DNA of 64,000 nucleotides from Salibacterium qingdaonense (GTDB lineage: Bacteria > Bacillota > Bacilli > Bacillales > Marinococcaceae): positions 1-64,000 of the forward strand of contig NZ_FOTY01000014.1 in the NCBI RefSeq assembly GCF_900114715.1, given 5' to 3'. The notes beneath the pieces were generated by a model, which saw only the letters and a program-made list of their open reading frames with translations, did no database searches and was not told the origin of the DNA. Shown one piece after another: positions 35,503-45,609 of this stretch. The position numbers and the translations under genes were made by a program. Numbering within the stretch: the first letter of the stretch is position 1; each line of letters begins with the position of its first letter.

Positions 35503-36441
35503 ATGCAAGTTGTATCCAATATGTCAGATTTAGTCGGGAACACTCCCCTTGTTAAGCTGAACCGGCTCCCCGCGGCTGATGGAGCCGATGTATATTTAAA
35601 ACTCGAGTTCCAGAATCCCAGCGGCAGCGTAAAAGACCGCGCTTCCAACCATATGATTGCGCAGGCGGAAAAAAAAGGTCTGCTGCGTCCGGATTCTGTC
35701 ATTATCGAACCGACATCAGGAAATACCGGAATCGGCCTTGCCATGAATGCATCCGCAAAAGGATACCGCTCTATTCTCGTGATGCCGGACACGATGTCCC
35801 AGGAGCGGATCAATCTGCTGAAAGCCTACGGCGCGGAAGTGGAACTCACTCCGGGAAATAAAAAAATGCCCGGAGCGATTGAAAGAGCCCATGAACTGGC
35901 CGCAGAAATACCTTCAGGCTTTATGCCGATGCAGTTTGAGAATGAAGACAATCCTGATGCACACCGCAAAGGAACAGGAGAAGAAATTAAAGAAGCGATG
36001 GAGGAACTCGGCAAACCGCTCGGAGCATTTGTTGCAGCCTCCGGTACAGGTGGAACGGTCACCGGCACCGGTGAAACGCTGAAGTCGCATTACCCGGATG
36101 CAGCCATCCACGTCGTCGAGCCGAAAGGATCTCCCGTTTTATCCGGAGGAAGCCCGGGGCCGCATAAATTGGTCGGGACAAGCCCAGGATTTATACCACC
36201 GGTATTGAACCAGGATATTTACGATTACATCTATAAAATCTCCGACGAAGATGCCTACGATGCAGCTCGCGGCCTCGCCCGGGATGAAGGAATTCTTGTC
36301 GGCCCTTCCACAGGGGCGGCCTGCTATGCCGGCATGGAGACAGCGCGCCAAATGAAGCCCGGTGAAGTAGTGGTCGTCATCGCCTGCGATACAGGAGAAC
36401 GTTACCTCTCGACCGACCTCTTCCAGTACAGCAAAAATTAG
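35503..36441 (+). CDS. Cysteine synthase family protein (YtkP type)
   Basis: PLP-dependent O-acetylserine sulfhydrylase family enzyme, 312 residues. The PLP lysine lies in PSGSVKDRA (Lys44), the substrate loop is TSGNTGIGLA and the phosphate-binding loop is SGTGGTVTGTG. It may be an accessory cysteine synthase like B. subtilis YtkP rather than the main CysK. The ATG at 35503 follows AAGGAAG by 8 nt; a GTG at 35494 is less likely. Confidence 0.9.
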   Translation: MQVVSNMSDLVGNTPLVKLNRLPAADGADVYLKLEFQNPSGSVKDRASNHMIAQAEKKGLLRPDSVIIEPTSGNTGIGLAMNASAKGYRSILVMPDTMSQERINLLKAYGAEVELTPGNKKMPGAIERAHELAAEIPSGFMPMQFENEDNPDAHRKGTGEEIKEAMEELGKPLGAFVAASGTGGTVTGTGETLKSHYPDAAIHVVEPKGSPVLSGGSPGPHKLVGTSPGFIPPVLNQDIYDYIYKISDEDAYDAARGLARDEGILVGPSTGAACYAGMETARQMKPGEVVVVIACDTGERYLSTDLFQYSKN

Positions 36442-36448
36442 CAGAGGG

Positions 36449-36484
36449 GAAGCATCACGGTATGAGACCGGGTGCTTCTTTTTT
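36449..36484 (+). terminator. Terminator of the cysteine synthase gene
   Basis: GAAGCATC pairs with GGTGCTTC (one G-T wobble) around a 14-nt loop and is followed by TTTTTT, 7 nt past the stop codon. Confidence 0.85.
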
Positions 36485-36556
36485 GTAAACATTTAATTAA
36501 AAAAATGACTTTTCTATATTTTTTATTAAGTGTTGCGAAACTTCCTTTTCTATGCT

Positions 36557-36585
36557 TTGCGCATGCTCAGGAAATATTGTATAAT
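36557..36585 (+). promoter_or_regulatory. ytzE promoter with long leader
   Basis: TTGCGC (36557-36562), 17 nt and TATAAT (36580-36585) make a good sigma-A promoter. Transcription would begin near 36592, leaving a leader of about 185 nt before ytzE. The leader has no coding frame and no riboswitch that I recognise. Confidence 0.65.
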
Positions 36586-36775
36586 GCAACTACAACATAA
36601 GGGGCCATTGATAGGTTGGAAATATATACGTACCATTTATGCTTTGGCTGATATCACACTAGTTCGTCACACCATGACCGTTGCATCGTTTCCCTGTCAA
36701 TGCGGATAACTAACAGCATGATGAAACGCCCCGGGAGTAAGATTTCCCTATTCATTAAAGCTAAGGAGTGGTTTT

Positions 36776-36994
36776 TTGAGGCCATCAACCGACCGCATGA
36801 TCACCCGGGTAAAATCGATTTATCTTTATATTAAAGAGAAAGGGACGGTGACGACGAGCGAACTGGTTGACGAATTCGGAATCACCCAGCGGACGATTCA
36901 GCGGGACCTGAACGTGCTGGAATACAATCACTTAGTCCACAGTCCTTCCAGAGGAAAATGGACAGCCACCAAAAAGAAAGTAAAAGTTTCTTGA
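36776..36994 (+). CDS. ytzE: Small DeoR-type helix-turn-helix regulator YtzE
   Basis: A 72-residue protein that is essentially a DeoR-type winged helix alone: VTTSELVDEFGITQRTIQRDL is the recognition region. There is no sensor domain, as in B. subtilis YtzE. The targets are unknown. The start is TTG at 36776, 7 nt after AAGGAG, giving the typical opening MRPSTDRM. Confidence 0.88.
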   Translation: MRPSTDRMITRVKSIYLYIKEKGTVTTSELVDEFGITQRTIQRDLNVLEYNHLVHSPSRGKWTATKKKVKVS

Positions 36995-37022
36995 TTCTAT
37001 AACGGCATATACCGTATAACAG

Positions 37023-37061
37023 AACCCCCCGGGCACTTGATTAGTCCGGGGGGGCTGTTTT
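37023..37061. terminator. Bidirectional terminator between ytzE and the pseudouridine synthase gene
   Basis: CCCCCCGG pairs with CCGGGGGG around a 13-nt loop, followed by a T-run on the plus strand. It overlaps the 3' end of the converging gene. Confidence 0.82.
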
Positions 37062-37784
37062 TCCTTTGCGGTACGCTTCTTCAAGCAGAAGCTGCACTTC
37101 CTCTTCCTCCATATCCCGGTATTCACCGGCACCCAGGCTTTCATCCAGCGGAAGTGAACCGATTTGAATCCGTTTCAAATAACGGACTTCTTTTCCTACG
37201 GCTTCAAACATACGTTTCACCTGATGGTATTTACCTTCCCGTATCGTTATCCGGACACGCTCCGGCTCCTCGGGAAGCAGTTCAAGCTCAGCCGGTTTTG
37301 TTTGGTACCCATCGTCCACCAGAGTAACACCACGTTCGAACGCTTCTACATCTTCCTGTACTGCCTTTTCATCCAAAAGCGCTTCATACGTTTTAGGGAC
37401 TCCCTTTTTCGGAGAAGTCAGCGCATGGGAGAACTTCCCGTCATTCGTGAGCAGAAGCATTCCTTCGGTGTCTTTATCCAGTCTTCCCACCGGAAAAGGA
37501 TGACGGACAACATCTTCCCATTCCAGTATGTCGAGTACTGTTTCATGCAGTTCATCTTCGGTTGCACAGATAACACCGGCCGGTTTGTGCATCAATAGAT
37601 AGATGTACTCGCGGTAATGAAGCGGCTCCCCTTTCACTTCAATGTCCTGAGTGTCCGGATCCAGGTGGACCGCACCGCTTTTTACTTTTTCTCCATCCGC
37701 TGTCACAGCTCCCTGCTTCAACAGTTTTTTTACATCTTTTCTTGTCCCAAAGCCGGTACTTGCCAGTAACTTATCAGCTCTCAT
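37041..37784 (-). CDS. RsuA/RluB-family pseudouridine synthase
   Basis: A 247-residue rRNA pseudouridine synthase. An N-terminal S4 RNA-binding domain (RADKLLASTGFGTRKDVKKLL, in pieces) precedes the catalytic domain with the active-site aspartate in VGRLDKDTEGMLLL. GKYHQVKRMFEAVG is the conserved C-terminal motif. Its size and context fit the YtzG/RsuA type acting on 16S rRNA, but the target base is inferred. The ATG at 37784 follows AGGGAG. Confidence 0.9.
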   Translation of the reverse strand: MRADKLLASTGFGTRKDVKKLLKQGAVTADGEKVKSGAVHLDPDTQDIEVKGEPLHYREYIYLLMHKPAGVICATEDELHETVLDILEWEDVVRHPFPVGRLDKDTEGMLLLTNDGKFSHALTSPKKGVPKTYEALLDEKAVQEDVEAFERGVTLVDDGYQTKPAELELLPEEPERVRITIREGKYHQVKRMFEAVGKEVRYLKRIQIGSLPLDESLGAGEYRDMEEEEVQLLLEEAYRKGKTAPPD

Positions 37785-37800
37785 CCATTTTCTCTCCCTT

Positions 37801-38943
37801 TTATGCGTCTGCATCCTGTTCTTCCCGGGCCCTTTTTGCACGTTTTCCTTCTCTTGAAATATTAGCCAGAATACCAATACCGGCCATGGATACAAGCATC
37901 GAGGACCCTCCGTAACTTAAAAACGGGAACGGAAGGCCTGTAATTGGCAGCAGGCCGGTTGCTGCTCCCGCGTTCACGACGGACTGGCTGACAAGTTGAA
38001 ATACAATACCAAAAGCCAGAAGCGTTCCGAAGGTTTTCCGGCAGCGTATACCGGCTTTTATTCCTCTCCAGGCAATCGTCAGCAGACAGATCAGAACGAA
38101 ACCAATGCCGAAAATACCAAGCTCTTCAGCGATCACCGCCAAGATAAAGTCCGTATGAGGGTCAGGCAGATAATGCATTTTCTGCACACTCTGTCCAAGA
38201 CCTGTACCGGTCAACCCGCCATGTGCGATGGATATGTACGATTGAATAAGCTGATAGGCACTTCCCCCGGCACGTTCAGCCGAATCAAATGGATCGCGGA
38301 ATGCTATCAAACGCTGGACACGGTAGGACTCACTCAATGCAAAGTACGTAATAACGGCACCGGATAAAAGAGCAAGAACCGTTAAATGCCGCATTTTCGC
38401 ACCGGAAAGAAAGACGATGATACCGGCAGTCATTAAAATGGCGGCGGCGGTGCCAAGATCCGGCTGAAGCATAATCAGCGAAAACACGAAGACAACCAGC
38501 ACAAGCGGCGGCAGCACTCCAGTGATGAACTTATTGATGTAGGCCTGTTTCTGGGAATACACCTGGGCAAGATAAATAATAACAGCCAGCTTCACAAATT
38601 CCGACGGCTGCATCGTAAACGGCCCGATGGAAATCCAGCTTGTGGCCCCGCGGATTGTTGTTCCTATGATAAGCACGAGTATTAGAAGCAGAATGGTCCC
38701 CGCAATGAGGAACGGAGACAGTTTTTTCAGTGCCTCGTAACGAAGATGCATAAAAAAGAACAGCAGCACACTGCCAAGTACCAGCCAGATTAATTGTCTT
38801 TTGAAAAAGTAGGCAGGGTCGTCATACATATCAATAGCAAGCGGAAAGCTGGCACTGAAAATCATGATAACCCCAAACACAGCAAGCAGCATAGCTGCCG
38901 ATAATAACCACCAGTCATAGTCTTTGTAACGTCTCGTTTTCAT
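37801..38943 (-). CDS. SEDS-family peptidoglycan glycosyltransferase, FtsW/SpoVE-like
   Basis: A 380-residue membrane protein with about ten helices. It is a SEDS glycan polymerase that works with a class B penicillin-binding protein. Signature segments include SWISIGPFTMQPSEFVKLA, PDPHTDFILAVIAEELG and the C-terminal LPFPFLSYGGSSML. It clusters with FtsW and SpoVE more than with RodA by these motifs. It lies next to a MurJ-type lipid II flippase gene, which suggests a division- or spore-related wall module. Confidence 0.88.
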   Translation of the reverse strand: MKTRRYKDYDWWLLSAAMLLAVFGVIMIFSASFPLAIDMYDDPAYFFKRQLIWLVLGSVLLFFFMHLRYEALKKLSPFLIAGTILLLILVLIIGTTIRGATSWISIGPFTMQPSEFVKLAVIIYLAQVYSQKQAYINKFITGVLPPLVLVVFVFSLIMLQPDLGTAAAILMTAGIIVFLSGAKMRHLTVLALLSGAVITYFALSESYRVQRLIAFRDPFDSAERAGGSAYQLIQSYISIAHGGLTGTGLGQSVQKMHYLPDPHTDFILAVIAEELGIFGIGFVLICLLTIAWRGIKAGIRCRKTFGTLLAFGIVFQLVSQSVVNAGAATGLLPITGLPFPFLSYGGSSMLVSMAGIGILANISREGKRAKRAREEQDADA

Positions 38944-39013
38944 ATTACCTCCAGGGTGATTGCACGTCCCTTCAGCATCATTGTATTCTGTCCCGGCAGA
39001 CGGGCGTTTTTAC

Positions 39014-39052
39014 ATTATACCACCGGGTCCTTCCGTGAAAAAGAGGACCCGG
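39014..39052 (-). promoter_or_regulatory. Hairpin directly upstream of a -10 element before the ftsW-like gene
   Basis: The perfect 8-bp stem CCGGGTCC / GGACCCGG (39023-39052) ends 3 nt before TATAAT (39014-39019 on the minus strand). A matching -35 (TTTTCA at 16 nt) would lie inside the hairpin. It may combine a terminator of the flippase gene and a promoter for the SEDS gene. Confidence 0.4.
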
Positions 39053-39065
39053 TCCCTGTTTTTTA

Positions 39066-40703
39066 TTACGGGAAGTCTTTCGTCCGTTTTAAAAAGGAAA
39101 AACGGTCTCCTAAAATAACACCGGCCAGACCGGTTTTCACACTCAGAATAAAGTACAGCCCGGCTCCTGCTGTGACGCTGAAAAACTCAACAAGAAATGC
39201 ATGATACCAGGAGTCAAGCGGAAACATCGTCTGCGCCCCTTCTTTCACAATCACAACAGCCGCTGTCATCACAAGCGTCAGTGCCGTAATTAACAGCAGC
39301 CGTCTGGCGGTTTTTCCATAATGAAATGACGTAAAACGACCGATCCCCCATATATTTATTCCAACAGCAGCACCGTAACCGGCAAGCGTACTGAAACTGC
39401 CGCCGACAGGTCCCATGTAATACAAAAACAGATAAGCGGTGGCTGCTTTTATACAAAGTCCAATAAGCAGAGAAATCACGACGTAACGCTGCCGGTTAAT
39501 TCCCTGCAGAACCGCTGCTGTCACGGAAAAAATCGAGAAAAACAAGGCAGCCGGAGCGTAATACCTCAGGATATTACCGCCAAGTTCCATATCATCTATG
39601 CCAAACAGCACGGCAAAGGTAGGATAGGATAAAACCATCAGACCGGCTGAAGCCGGCACGGCGAGAAAAAGAATGACCTGATACGTCTGTGTAATCTGAC
39701 GCTGCAGCAGCTCTTTGCTGCCGTTTGTAAAGGCACTCGTGATGGCGGGAATTAACGTGACCGACATCGCCGTAGCCAGTGCCACCGGTATAAGAATCAG
39801 CTTATGGGCTGAACCTGAAAAGGCACCATATGCCGCTTCCGCTTCGCCCTGTGTAAAAGCATTCGAAGCCGTCAATGCGTTATTGAACGTAAAAAGATCA
39901 ATCATCTGAAACAGTGGAATCGCAAGGCCCACAAAAGACAAAGGAAGCGCGTAGGCAAGCAGCTCCTTATACATCGAAGGCAGCGAAATATTGTAATCCG
40001 CCGTACTCTGCTCCGCTTCCCGCTCCAGATGACGGTGCCGCTTCTTCCAGTACATGATCAGGACGAGCAGCGAACCAAGACCACCCACAAACGCGCCGAA
40101 TGTCGCAAAACCAACAGCTGTGCCCCGCTCTCCGCCGAATATATGGAGCACGGCGAATGCCATGGCAAGTATAAAGGTGATGCGGACCACCTGCTCCACC
40201 ACCTGGGAAACTGCTGTCGGCCCCATCGACTGAAAACCCTGAAAGTAACCGCGGATAATGGACATGACAGGTACTAAAAGAAGAGCCGTACTGACCATTC
40301 GTATCGTGAAAACGACAGATGACATGTCATTTCCGCCCACCGCATCCGGACTCGGAATAATCCATCCGGCGACAACCGGTGCCATAAAAAACAAACCGAG
40401 AAACACAGCAAGTCCCGTCAGGCTCATAATAACAATCCCTGACTGAAACAAACGCCGGCCTGTCCGGTAGTCCCCGAGCGCGTTGTACTTGGAAACAAAT
40501 TTGGACACCGCCATCGGTACACCGAGCGTGGCAAGGCTCAATAAAATCGTATAGGGCTGATAGCCGTACTGATAAAGAGCCATCCCCTGCTGCCCGACAA
40601 GGGCAACAAAAGGAAACACAAAAATCATCCCAAGAAACTTGGATGAAAACTGGGCCAGCGACAAGATCATCGTGCCCCGTAAAAATTTATTAGAATCGGG
40701 CAT
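39066..40703 (-). CDS. ytgP: Lipid II flippase MurJ-type (YtgP)
   Basis: MOP-superfamily membrane protein of 545 residues with about 14 helices. It is the equivalent of B. subtilis YtgP, the MurJ lipid II flippase. The opening FLRGTMILSLAQFSSKFLGM and the segment SIIRGYFQGFQSMGPTAVSQ are typical. The ATG at 40703 follows GGAG by 8 nt, better than the GTG at 40712. It is 66 nt downstream of the YjbQ-family gene. Confidence 0.93.
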   Translation of the reverse strand: MPDSNKFLRGTMILSLAQFSSKFLGMIFVFPFVALVGQQGMALYQYGYQPYTILLSLATLGVPMAVSKFVSKYNALGDYRTGRRLFQSGIVIMSLTGLAVFLGLFFMAPVVAGWIIPSPDAVGGNDMSSVVFTIRMVSTALLLVPVMSIIRGYFQGFQSMGPTAVSQVVEQVVRITFILAMAFAVLHIFGGERGTAVGFATFGAFVGGLGSLLVLIMYWKKRHRHLEREAEQSTADYNISLPSMYKELLAYALPLSFVGLAIPLFQMIDLFTFNNALTASNAFTQGEAEAAYGAFSGSAHKLILIPVALATAMSVTLIPAITSAFTNGSKELLQRQITQTYQVILFLAVPASAGLMVLSYPTFAVLFGIDDMELGGNILRYYAPAALFFSIFSVTAAVLQGINRQRYVVISLLIGLCIKAATAYLFLYYMGPVGGSFSTLAGYGAAVGINIWGIGRFTSFHYGKTARRLLLITALTLVMTAAVVIVKEGAQTMFPLDSWYHAFLVEFFSVTAGAGLYFILSVKTGLAGVILGDRFSFLKRTKDFP

Positions 40704-40769
40704 GGTTTCCACTCCAATTGTCAGCGCTGAAGGTATATATCACTCGGCATTTTACCACAATCTGCATAG

Positions 40770-41183
40770 TTATACTTCCGTCGTATCGGTGATACCCTTC
40801 ACATACATGGAACGTCTGCGTGGACCATCAAATTCGCAGAAATAAATGCCCTGCCATGTGCCGAGCACAATCTTTCCCTTTTCCACAATCAGTGTCTGCT
40901 GGGTGCCGACGGTGGACGCCTTTAGATGGGAAGCGGAATTGCCTTCACCGTGCCGGTACTTCGGATGGTTCCACGGATACACCTCATCAAGCTTCATAAG
41001 CATGTCATGCTTTACGTCCGGATCTGCGTTTTCATTAACCGTAATGCCTGCGGTTGTGTGCGGGCAGTAAACGACAAGAATACCGCTCTCCATGTTTTGT
41101 TTACGCACCCACTGCTGTATGTCTTCTGTCACATCTACCATCTCGTCATGCTGAGATGTAGAAACAGTCATTTTTTCAAACAT
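40770..41183 (-). CDS. YjbQ/UPF0047 family protein
   Basis: A 137-residue protein of the YjbQ family, some members of which have weak thiamine phosphate synthase activity. The metal-site motif [19 protein letters not shown] and the later [13 protein letters not shown] and [15 protein letters not shown] segments are all intact. The physiological role is unsettled. AGGAGGG lies 8 nt before the ATG. Confidence 0.9.
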   Translation of the reverse strand: MFEKMTVSTSQHDEMVDVTEDIQQWVRKQNMESGILVVYCPHTTAGITVNENADPDVKHDMLMKLDEVYPWNHPKYRHGEGNSASHLKASTVGTQQTLIVEKGKIVLGTWQGIYFCEFDGPRRRSMYVKGITDTTEV

Positions 41184-41279
41184 TCAACACCCTCCTTCAG
41201 GCTTTGACAATCTCTTTCTTTCTGTATAACCTTAGCGTATCATTTATAGTAGAACTGATTAAATAAGGCGGGAATAAAC

Positions 41280-42557
41280 ATGACGTATCACACGGTTATC
41301 ATCGGAGGCGGACCGGCTGGTTTAATGGCGGCCGTAGCTGCTGCACAGCACGGGGCCCGTGTCCTCATCGTTGATAAAGGGAAAAAACTGGGGCGCAAGC
41401 TTGCCATCTCCGGCGGCGGACGCTGTAACGTAACAAACCGGATGGAGCAAAAGGAATTGATTGAACACATTCCGGGAAACGGCCGCTTTATGCACAGCCC
41501 TTTTTCGATTTTTAATAATGAAGATATTATCGCCTTCTTCGAAAATCTCGGCATTGAACTGAAAGAAGAAGACATGGGCCGGATGTTTCCGGTCAATGAC
41601 AAAGCCATGACCGTCGTGCAGACCCTGCTTCAGAAAATAAGGGAACTCGGGGTCGACACCCGGCTTCAGACGAAAGTGGATTCTCTCACCTTTGAAGACG
41701 GCCGTGTAACGGGTATGAAGCTTGATAACGGGGAAACGCTCGAAGCCGGCAGCGTCATTGTTGCAACCGGCGGAAAATCAGTACCCAATACCGGCAGTAC
41801 CGGCGACGGCTATCCATGGGCCGAAGCAGCCGGTCACACGATTACGGAACTGTACCCAACCGAAGTTCCCATCACATCGGCGGCGTCTTTTATTCAGGAA
41901 AAAACGCTCCAGGGGCTCTCTTTGTCCAATGTCGCGCTGACTGTCTACACTCCGAAAGGGAAGAAAATAAAGACTCACCGCGGAGACATGATTTTCACGC
42001 ATTTCGGTATTTCCGGCCCTATTGTTCTCCGGTGCAGCCAGTACGTTGTCAAAGCACTGAAAAAACATGAAACATCTACTATTCCGATGGGACTTTCTCT
42101 ATACCCGGACACTAACACCGAAACGATGTTCCAGAGTCTTGCCGGGACTAAAAAGCAGGACGGCGCCAAAGCAGCTAAAAATGCATTAAAACATGTTGCC
42201 CAGGAGCGTCTTCTGGCTTTCTTTCTGGACCACTGCAGCATACCGGAGTCCAAGCCGCTGCAGGACGTGTCCAATGACGCCCTGCGACGTCTTGCGCAGG
42301 CCTTAACAGATTTCCGGTTTGATGTTACCGGCACTTTGTCCATCGAAGATGCATTTGTCACCGGCGGAGGCATTTCCATTAAGGAAATTCAGCCGAAACG
42401 GATGGAATCCAAAATCACCAGCGGCCTTTTTTTCTGCGGCGAAATTCTTGATATTCACGCTTACACAGGCGGATTTAACATTACCGTCGCCTTTTCCACC
42501 GGCTATACCGCCGGCCGGGCGGCAGCAGAAACCGCAGGAGCAGATGCTTTCACTTAA
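41280..42557 (+). CDS. ytfP: HI0933/BaiN-family flavoprotein YtfP
   Basis: An FAD-binding oxidoreductase of 425 residues. The dinucleotide motif VIIGGGPAGLMAA is at 6-18, followed by KLAISGGGRCNVTN, and the C-terminal GGISIKEIQPKRMESK and GEILDIHAYTGGFN segments define the HI0933 family. Substrate unknown. It is divergent from the YjbQ-family gene. Confidence 0.92.
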   Translation: MTYHTVIIGGGPAGLMAAVAAAQHGARVLIVDKGKKLGRKLAISGGGRCNVTNRMEQKELIEHIPGNGRFMHSPFSIFNNEDIIAFFENLGIELKEEDMGRMFPVNDKAMTVVQTLLQKIRELGVDTRLQTKVDSLTFEDGRVTGMKLDNGETLEAGSVIVATGGKSVPNTGSTGDGYPWAEAAGHTITELYPTEVPITSAASFIQEKTLQGLSLSNVALTVYTPKGKKIKTHRGDMIFTHFGISGPIVLRCSQYVVKALKKHETSTIPMGLSLYPDTNTETMFQSLAGTKKQDGAKAAKNALKHVAQERLLAFFLDHCSIPESKPLQDVSNDALRRLAQALTDFRFDVTGTLSIEDAFVTGGGISIKEIQPKRMESKITSGLFFCGEILDIHAYTGGFNITVAFSTGYTAGRAAAETAGADAFT

Positions 42558-42576
42558 GTTAATGGTCCATGTAAAG

Positions 42577-42617
42577 AAGAGCAGCCGATCCTCCGCCGTG
42601 GAGGAACGGCTGCTCTT
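42577..42617. terminator. Bidirectional terminator between ytfP and leuS
   Basis: AAGAGCAGCCG pairs with CGGCTGCTCTT around an inner stem CCTCC-GCCGT-GGAGG. It ends one base before the leuS stop codon. Confidence 0.9.
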
Positions 42618-45041
42618 TTAGCCGGCTGCGACTATATTGACAAGTCTTCCCGGTATGGCAATGACTTTGCGGATGGTTTTCCCCTCAATTTCTTCGCTGA
42701 TCTTTTCGTCTGCTCTGGCAATTGTTTCAAGCTGCTGTTCATCAGCATCCTTCGGTACAACCGCTTTGGAGCGTACTTTGCCATTAATCTGAAGTACAAT
42801 TTCCACTTCATCTTCCACAAGCATGTTCTCGTCATACGACGGCCATGGCTCGTACGCAATAGTTCCTTCATAACCAAGAAGTTCCCATATTTCTTCAGCC
42901 AGGTGCGGAGCCACCGGAGCCAGCAGCTTAATAAAGCCTTCCATAAACGGTCTCGGGAGCTTTTCCTGTTTGTAGCTCTCATTAATAAACACCATCAGCT
43001 GGCTGATACCGGTATTAAAGCGGAGGTGGGAAAATTCTTCTGTCACCTTGTATACGGTCTTATGATACGTACGTTCAAAATCTTCAGTACCCCCGCTTTC
43101 TGTAACAGCTTCCGACAGGGCCTGTTTTTCATCGGTGAATATACGCCACACCCGGTCGAGGAAACGTCGGGCGCCGTCCAGGCCGTTTTCCGACCAGGCC
43201 ACTGCAGCCTCAAGCGGTCCCATAAACATCTCATAAAGCCGCAGAGTGTCGGCTCCATGGGTTTTTATAATGTCATCCGGATTGACAACATTCCCTTTGG
43301 ATTTACTCATTTTCTCATTGTTTTCCCCAAGGATCATCCCCTGGTTATACAGACGTTGAAACGGCTCTTTCGTCGGAACCACGCCGATATCGTACAGCAC
43401 TTTGTGCCAAAAGCGTGCATACAGCAGGTGCAGCACGGCATGCTCGGCGCCGCCGACATAAATGTCAACCGGAAGCCATTGTTTCAGTTTTTCTTCATCC
43501 GCCAGTTTCTCCTCATTGTCCGGATCGATAAAACGAAGGTAGTACCAGCAGCTTCCCGCCCACTGAGGCATGGTGTTTGTCTCGCGGCGTCCTTTCATAC
43601 CGGTAGCAGGATCCGTAACATCCAGCCACTGCTCCGCATTGGCAAGTGGAGATTCTCCGTTACCGGACGGCTTGAATTCTTCCAGCTCCGGCAGTTCCAG
43701 AGGAAGTTCATCTTCAGGAACCGGGGTGAGAGAACCGTCTTCCCAGTGAATCATCGGGATAGGTTCTCCCCAGTAACGCTGACGGCTGAAGAGCCAGTCA
43801 CGGAGACGGTACGTCACTTCTTTTTTCCCTTTGCCTTCCTGTTCAAGACGTTCCGTCATTGCTGAAATGGCTTCTTCTGTATGAAGACCGTTTAGAAACC
43901 GGGAGTTGATATGAGGGCCGTCGCCTTCATAGGCCTCTTCCTTTGTATTCCCGCCTTCCACAACTTCTACAATCGGAAGATCAAATGCTGTGGCGAATTC
44001 ATAGTCACGCTGGTCATGTCCCGGCACAGCCATAACTGCTCCGGTTCCGTAACTGACAAGAACGTAGTCGGCAATATAAATCGGAAGCTTTTCCTCGTTG
44101 ACCGGATTAACAGCATAAGCACCAGTGAATACCCCTGTTTTCTCTTTTTGCAGTTCCATCCGCTCGAGATCGCTTTTCGTTCCGATTTCCTTCTTATAGG
44201 CATCAACAGCATTTTTTTGTTCATCGGTTGTAATTTCATCAATCAGCTCATGCTCCGGTGCCAGCACACAGTATGTCGCACCGAATAATGTATCCGGCCG
44301 GGTTGTGAAAGCGGTGAATTTCTCATCATGACCGTCGATGTCAAAATATACTTCCGCGCCCTCGGAGCGGCCGATCCAGTTCCGCTGCATATCTTTAACG
44401 CTCTCCGGCCAGTCGAGATCTTCCAGATCTTCAAGAAGGCGGTCGGCATATTCGGTGATTTTGAGCATCCACTGCTTCATCGGCCTGCGTTCCACCGGAT
44501 GGTCCCCGCGTTCACTGCGGCCGTCAATCACTTCTTCATTGGCGAGTACCGTTCCAAGTGCAGGGCACCAATTCACCGCCACCTCATCGACATAAGCCAG
44601 TCCCTTTTTGTAAAGCTGGATAAAAATCCACTGCGTCCATTTATAATAGGAAGGATCCGTTGTATTAATTTCACGGTCCCAGTCATAGGAAAACCCGAGT
44701 GCCTTGATCTGGCGTTTAAAAGTTTCAATGTTGGCCTGGGTGAAATCCCCGGGATTCTTTCCGGTATCCAGAGCAAACTGCTCCGCCGGAAGACCGAACG
44801 CATCCCATCCCATCGGATGAAGCACCTGGTACCCCTGCATCCGCTTCATTCGGGAAATAATATCAGTTGCGGTATATCCTTCCGGATGTCCGACGTGCAG
44901 ACCTGCGCCTGATGGATACGGGAACATATCAAGCGCGTAAAATTTGCTGTCTGCTTCCGGATAATCCGGTGTTTTGAAAATATGATTGTTTTCCCAATAC
45001 TGCTGCCATTTCTTTTCGATATCCTGGTGGGGAAAAGCCAT
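42618..45041 (-). CDS. leuS: Leucyl-tRNA synthetase
   Basis: Class I aminoacyl-tRNA synthetase of 807 residues. The HIGH-type motif is in [15 protein letters not shown] (Met-Phe-Pro lead-in), the editing domain lies about 220-400 ([12 protein letters not shown]) and the KMSKS motif is in [15 protein letters not shown]. The leader upstream is a T-box with a CTC leucine specifier, so expression should rise when tRNA-Leu is uncharged. Confidence 0.98.
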   Translation of the reverse strand: MAFPHQDIEKKWQQYWENNHIFKTPDYPEADSKFYALDMFPYPSGAGLHVGHPEGYTATDIISRMKRMQGYQVLHPMGWDAFGLPAEQFALDTGKNPGDFTQANIETFKRQIKALGFSYDWDREINTTDPSYYKWTQWIFIQLYKKGLAYVDEVAVNWCPALGTVLANEEVIDGRSERGDHPVERRPMKQWMLKITEYADRLLEDLEDLDWPESVKDMQRNWIGRSEGAEVYFDIDGHDEKFTAFTTRPDTLFGATYCVLAPEHELIDEITTDEQKNAVDAYKKEIGTKSDLERMELQKEKTGVFTGAYAVNPVNEEKLPIYIADYVLVSYGTGAVMAVPGHDQRDYEFATAFDLPIVEVVEGGNTKEEAYEGDGPHINSRFLNGLHTEEAISAMTERLEQEGKGKKEVTYRLRDWLFSRQRYWGEPIPMIHWEDGSLTPVPEDELPLELPELEEFKPSGNGESPLANAEQWLDVTDPATGMKGRRETNTMPQWAGSCWYYLRFIDPDNEEKLADEEKLKQWLPVDIYVGGAEHAVLHLLYARFWHKVLYDIGVVPTKEPFQRLYNQGMILGENNEKMSKSKGNVVNPDDIIKTHGADTLRLYEMFMGPLEAAVAWSENGLDGARRFLDRVWRIFTDEKQALSEAVTESGGTEDFERTYHKTVYKVTEEFSHLRFNTGISQLMVFINESYKQEKLPRPFMEGFIKLLAPVAPHLAEEIWELLGYEGTIAYEPWPSYDENMLVEDEVEIVLQINGKVRSKAVVPKDADEQQLETIARADEKISEEIEGKTIRKVIAIPGRLVNIVAAG

Positions 45042-45101
45042 TGTGTATGTACCTCCTTTAATTTCCTTTGTGTTTTACTTGAACCCGCGTATGTATCCAT
45101 T

Positions 45102-45372
45102 AAAAACCTCCCGCCCCTACCTGCTTCCTATAGGGACGAGAGGTTGTTCTTTCAGCTTCCATTCCCGCGGTGCCACCCTGATTGGCATGCGTATCCCGCA
45201 CGCCCGCTCTTCGATATCCCTAACGCGGATGCACGGCAGAAGGTACTGCTCATTCTCTTCTGCAACTTAAAGGAGAGTTCACAGTTTCCTTCGTACGGCT
45301 TCCAGCCTCCGCCGTCTCTCTGTCACCCGGTTCCCTGCTACTATTCCTTGTCAACGTTGTTCCTGTATGAAT
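45102..45372 (-). promoter_or_regulatory. T-box leader of leuS (specifier CTC)
   Basis: On the minus strand the T-box sequence GGGTGGCACCGCGGG lies at 45164-45178. The terminator arm CCTC(C/T)CG(C/T)CCCTA with its complement and a T-run is at 45102-45143. In stem I the loop GTGAACTCTCC places the leucine codon CTC at 45275-45277. Uncharged tRNA-Leu should stabilise the antiterminator. Confidence 0.95.
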
Positions 45373-45398
45373 AAAGCATATTTGCAGATTCTGTTCAA
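45370..45398 (-). promoter_or_regulatory. leuS promoter
   Basis: On the minus strand TTGAAC (45393-45398), 17 nt and TTTATT (45370-45375) lie just before the T-box leader. Confidence 0.6.
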
Positions 45399-45545
45399 TA
45401 CTTGGTATTTTATGAACTTCCATGCTGTCTGTCAAGATTGGTCAGGACACATTGTCAAAACCACGTTGTTTAACAGCATATTACCTATCTTACCATATTA
45501 CACGCCCGTCTTGAAGAAGGCAAACGGGACCATATAAGTGTCTGT

Positions 45546-45574
45546 TTGGATGTGAAGAGGAATCGTGCTAAAAT
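45546..45574 (+). promoter_or_regulatory. ytqA promoter
   Basis: TTGGAT (45546-45551), 17 nt and TAAAAT (45569-45574) lie 36 nt before the ytqA ATG. Confidence 0.65.
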
Positions 45575-45609
45575 ACAGAAGTATAGCGTGTAGAAGGAGA
45601 GATTCAATC

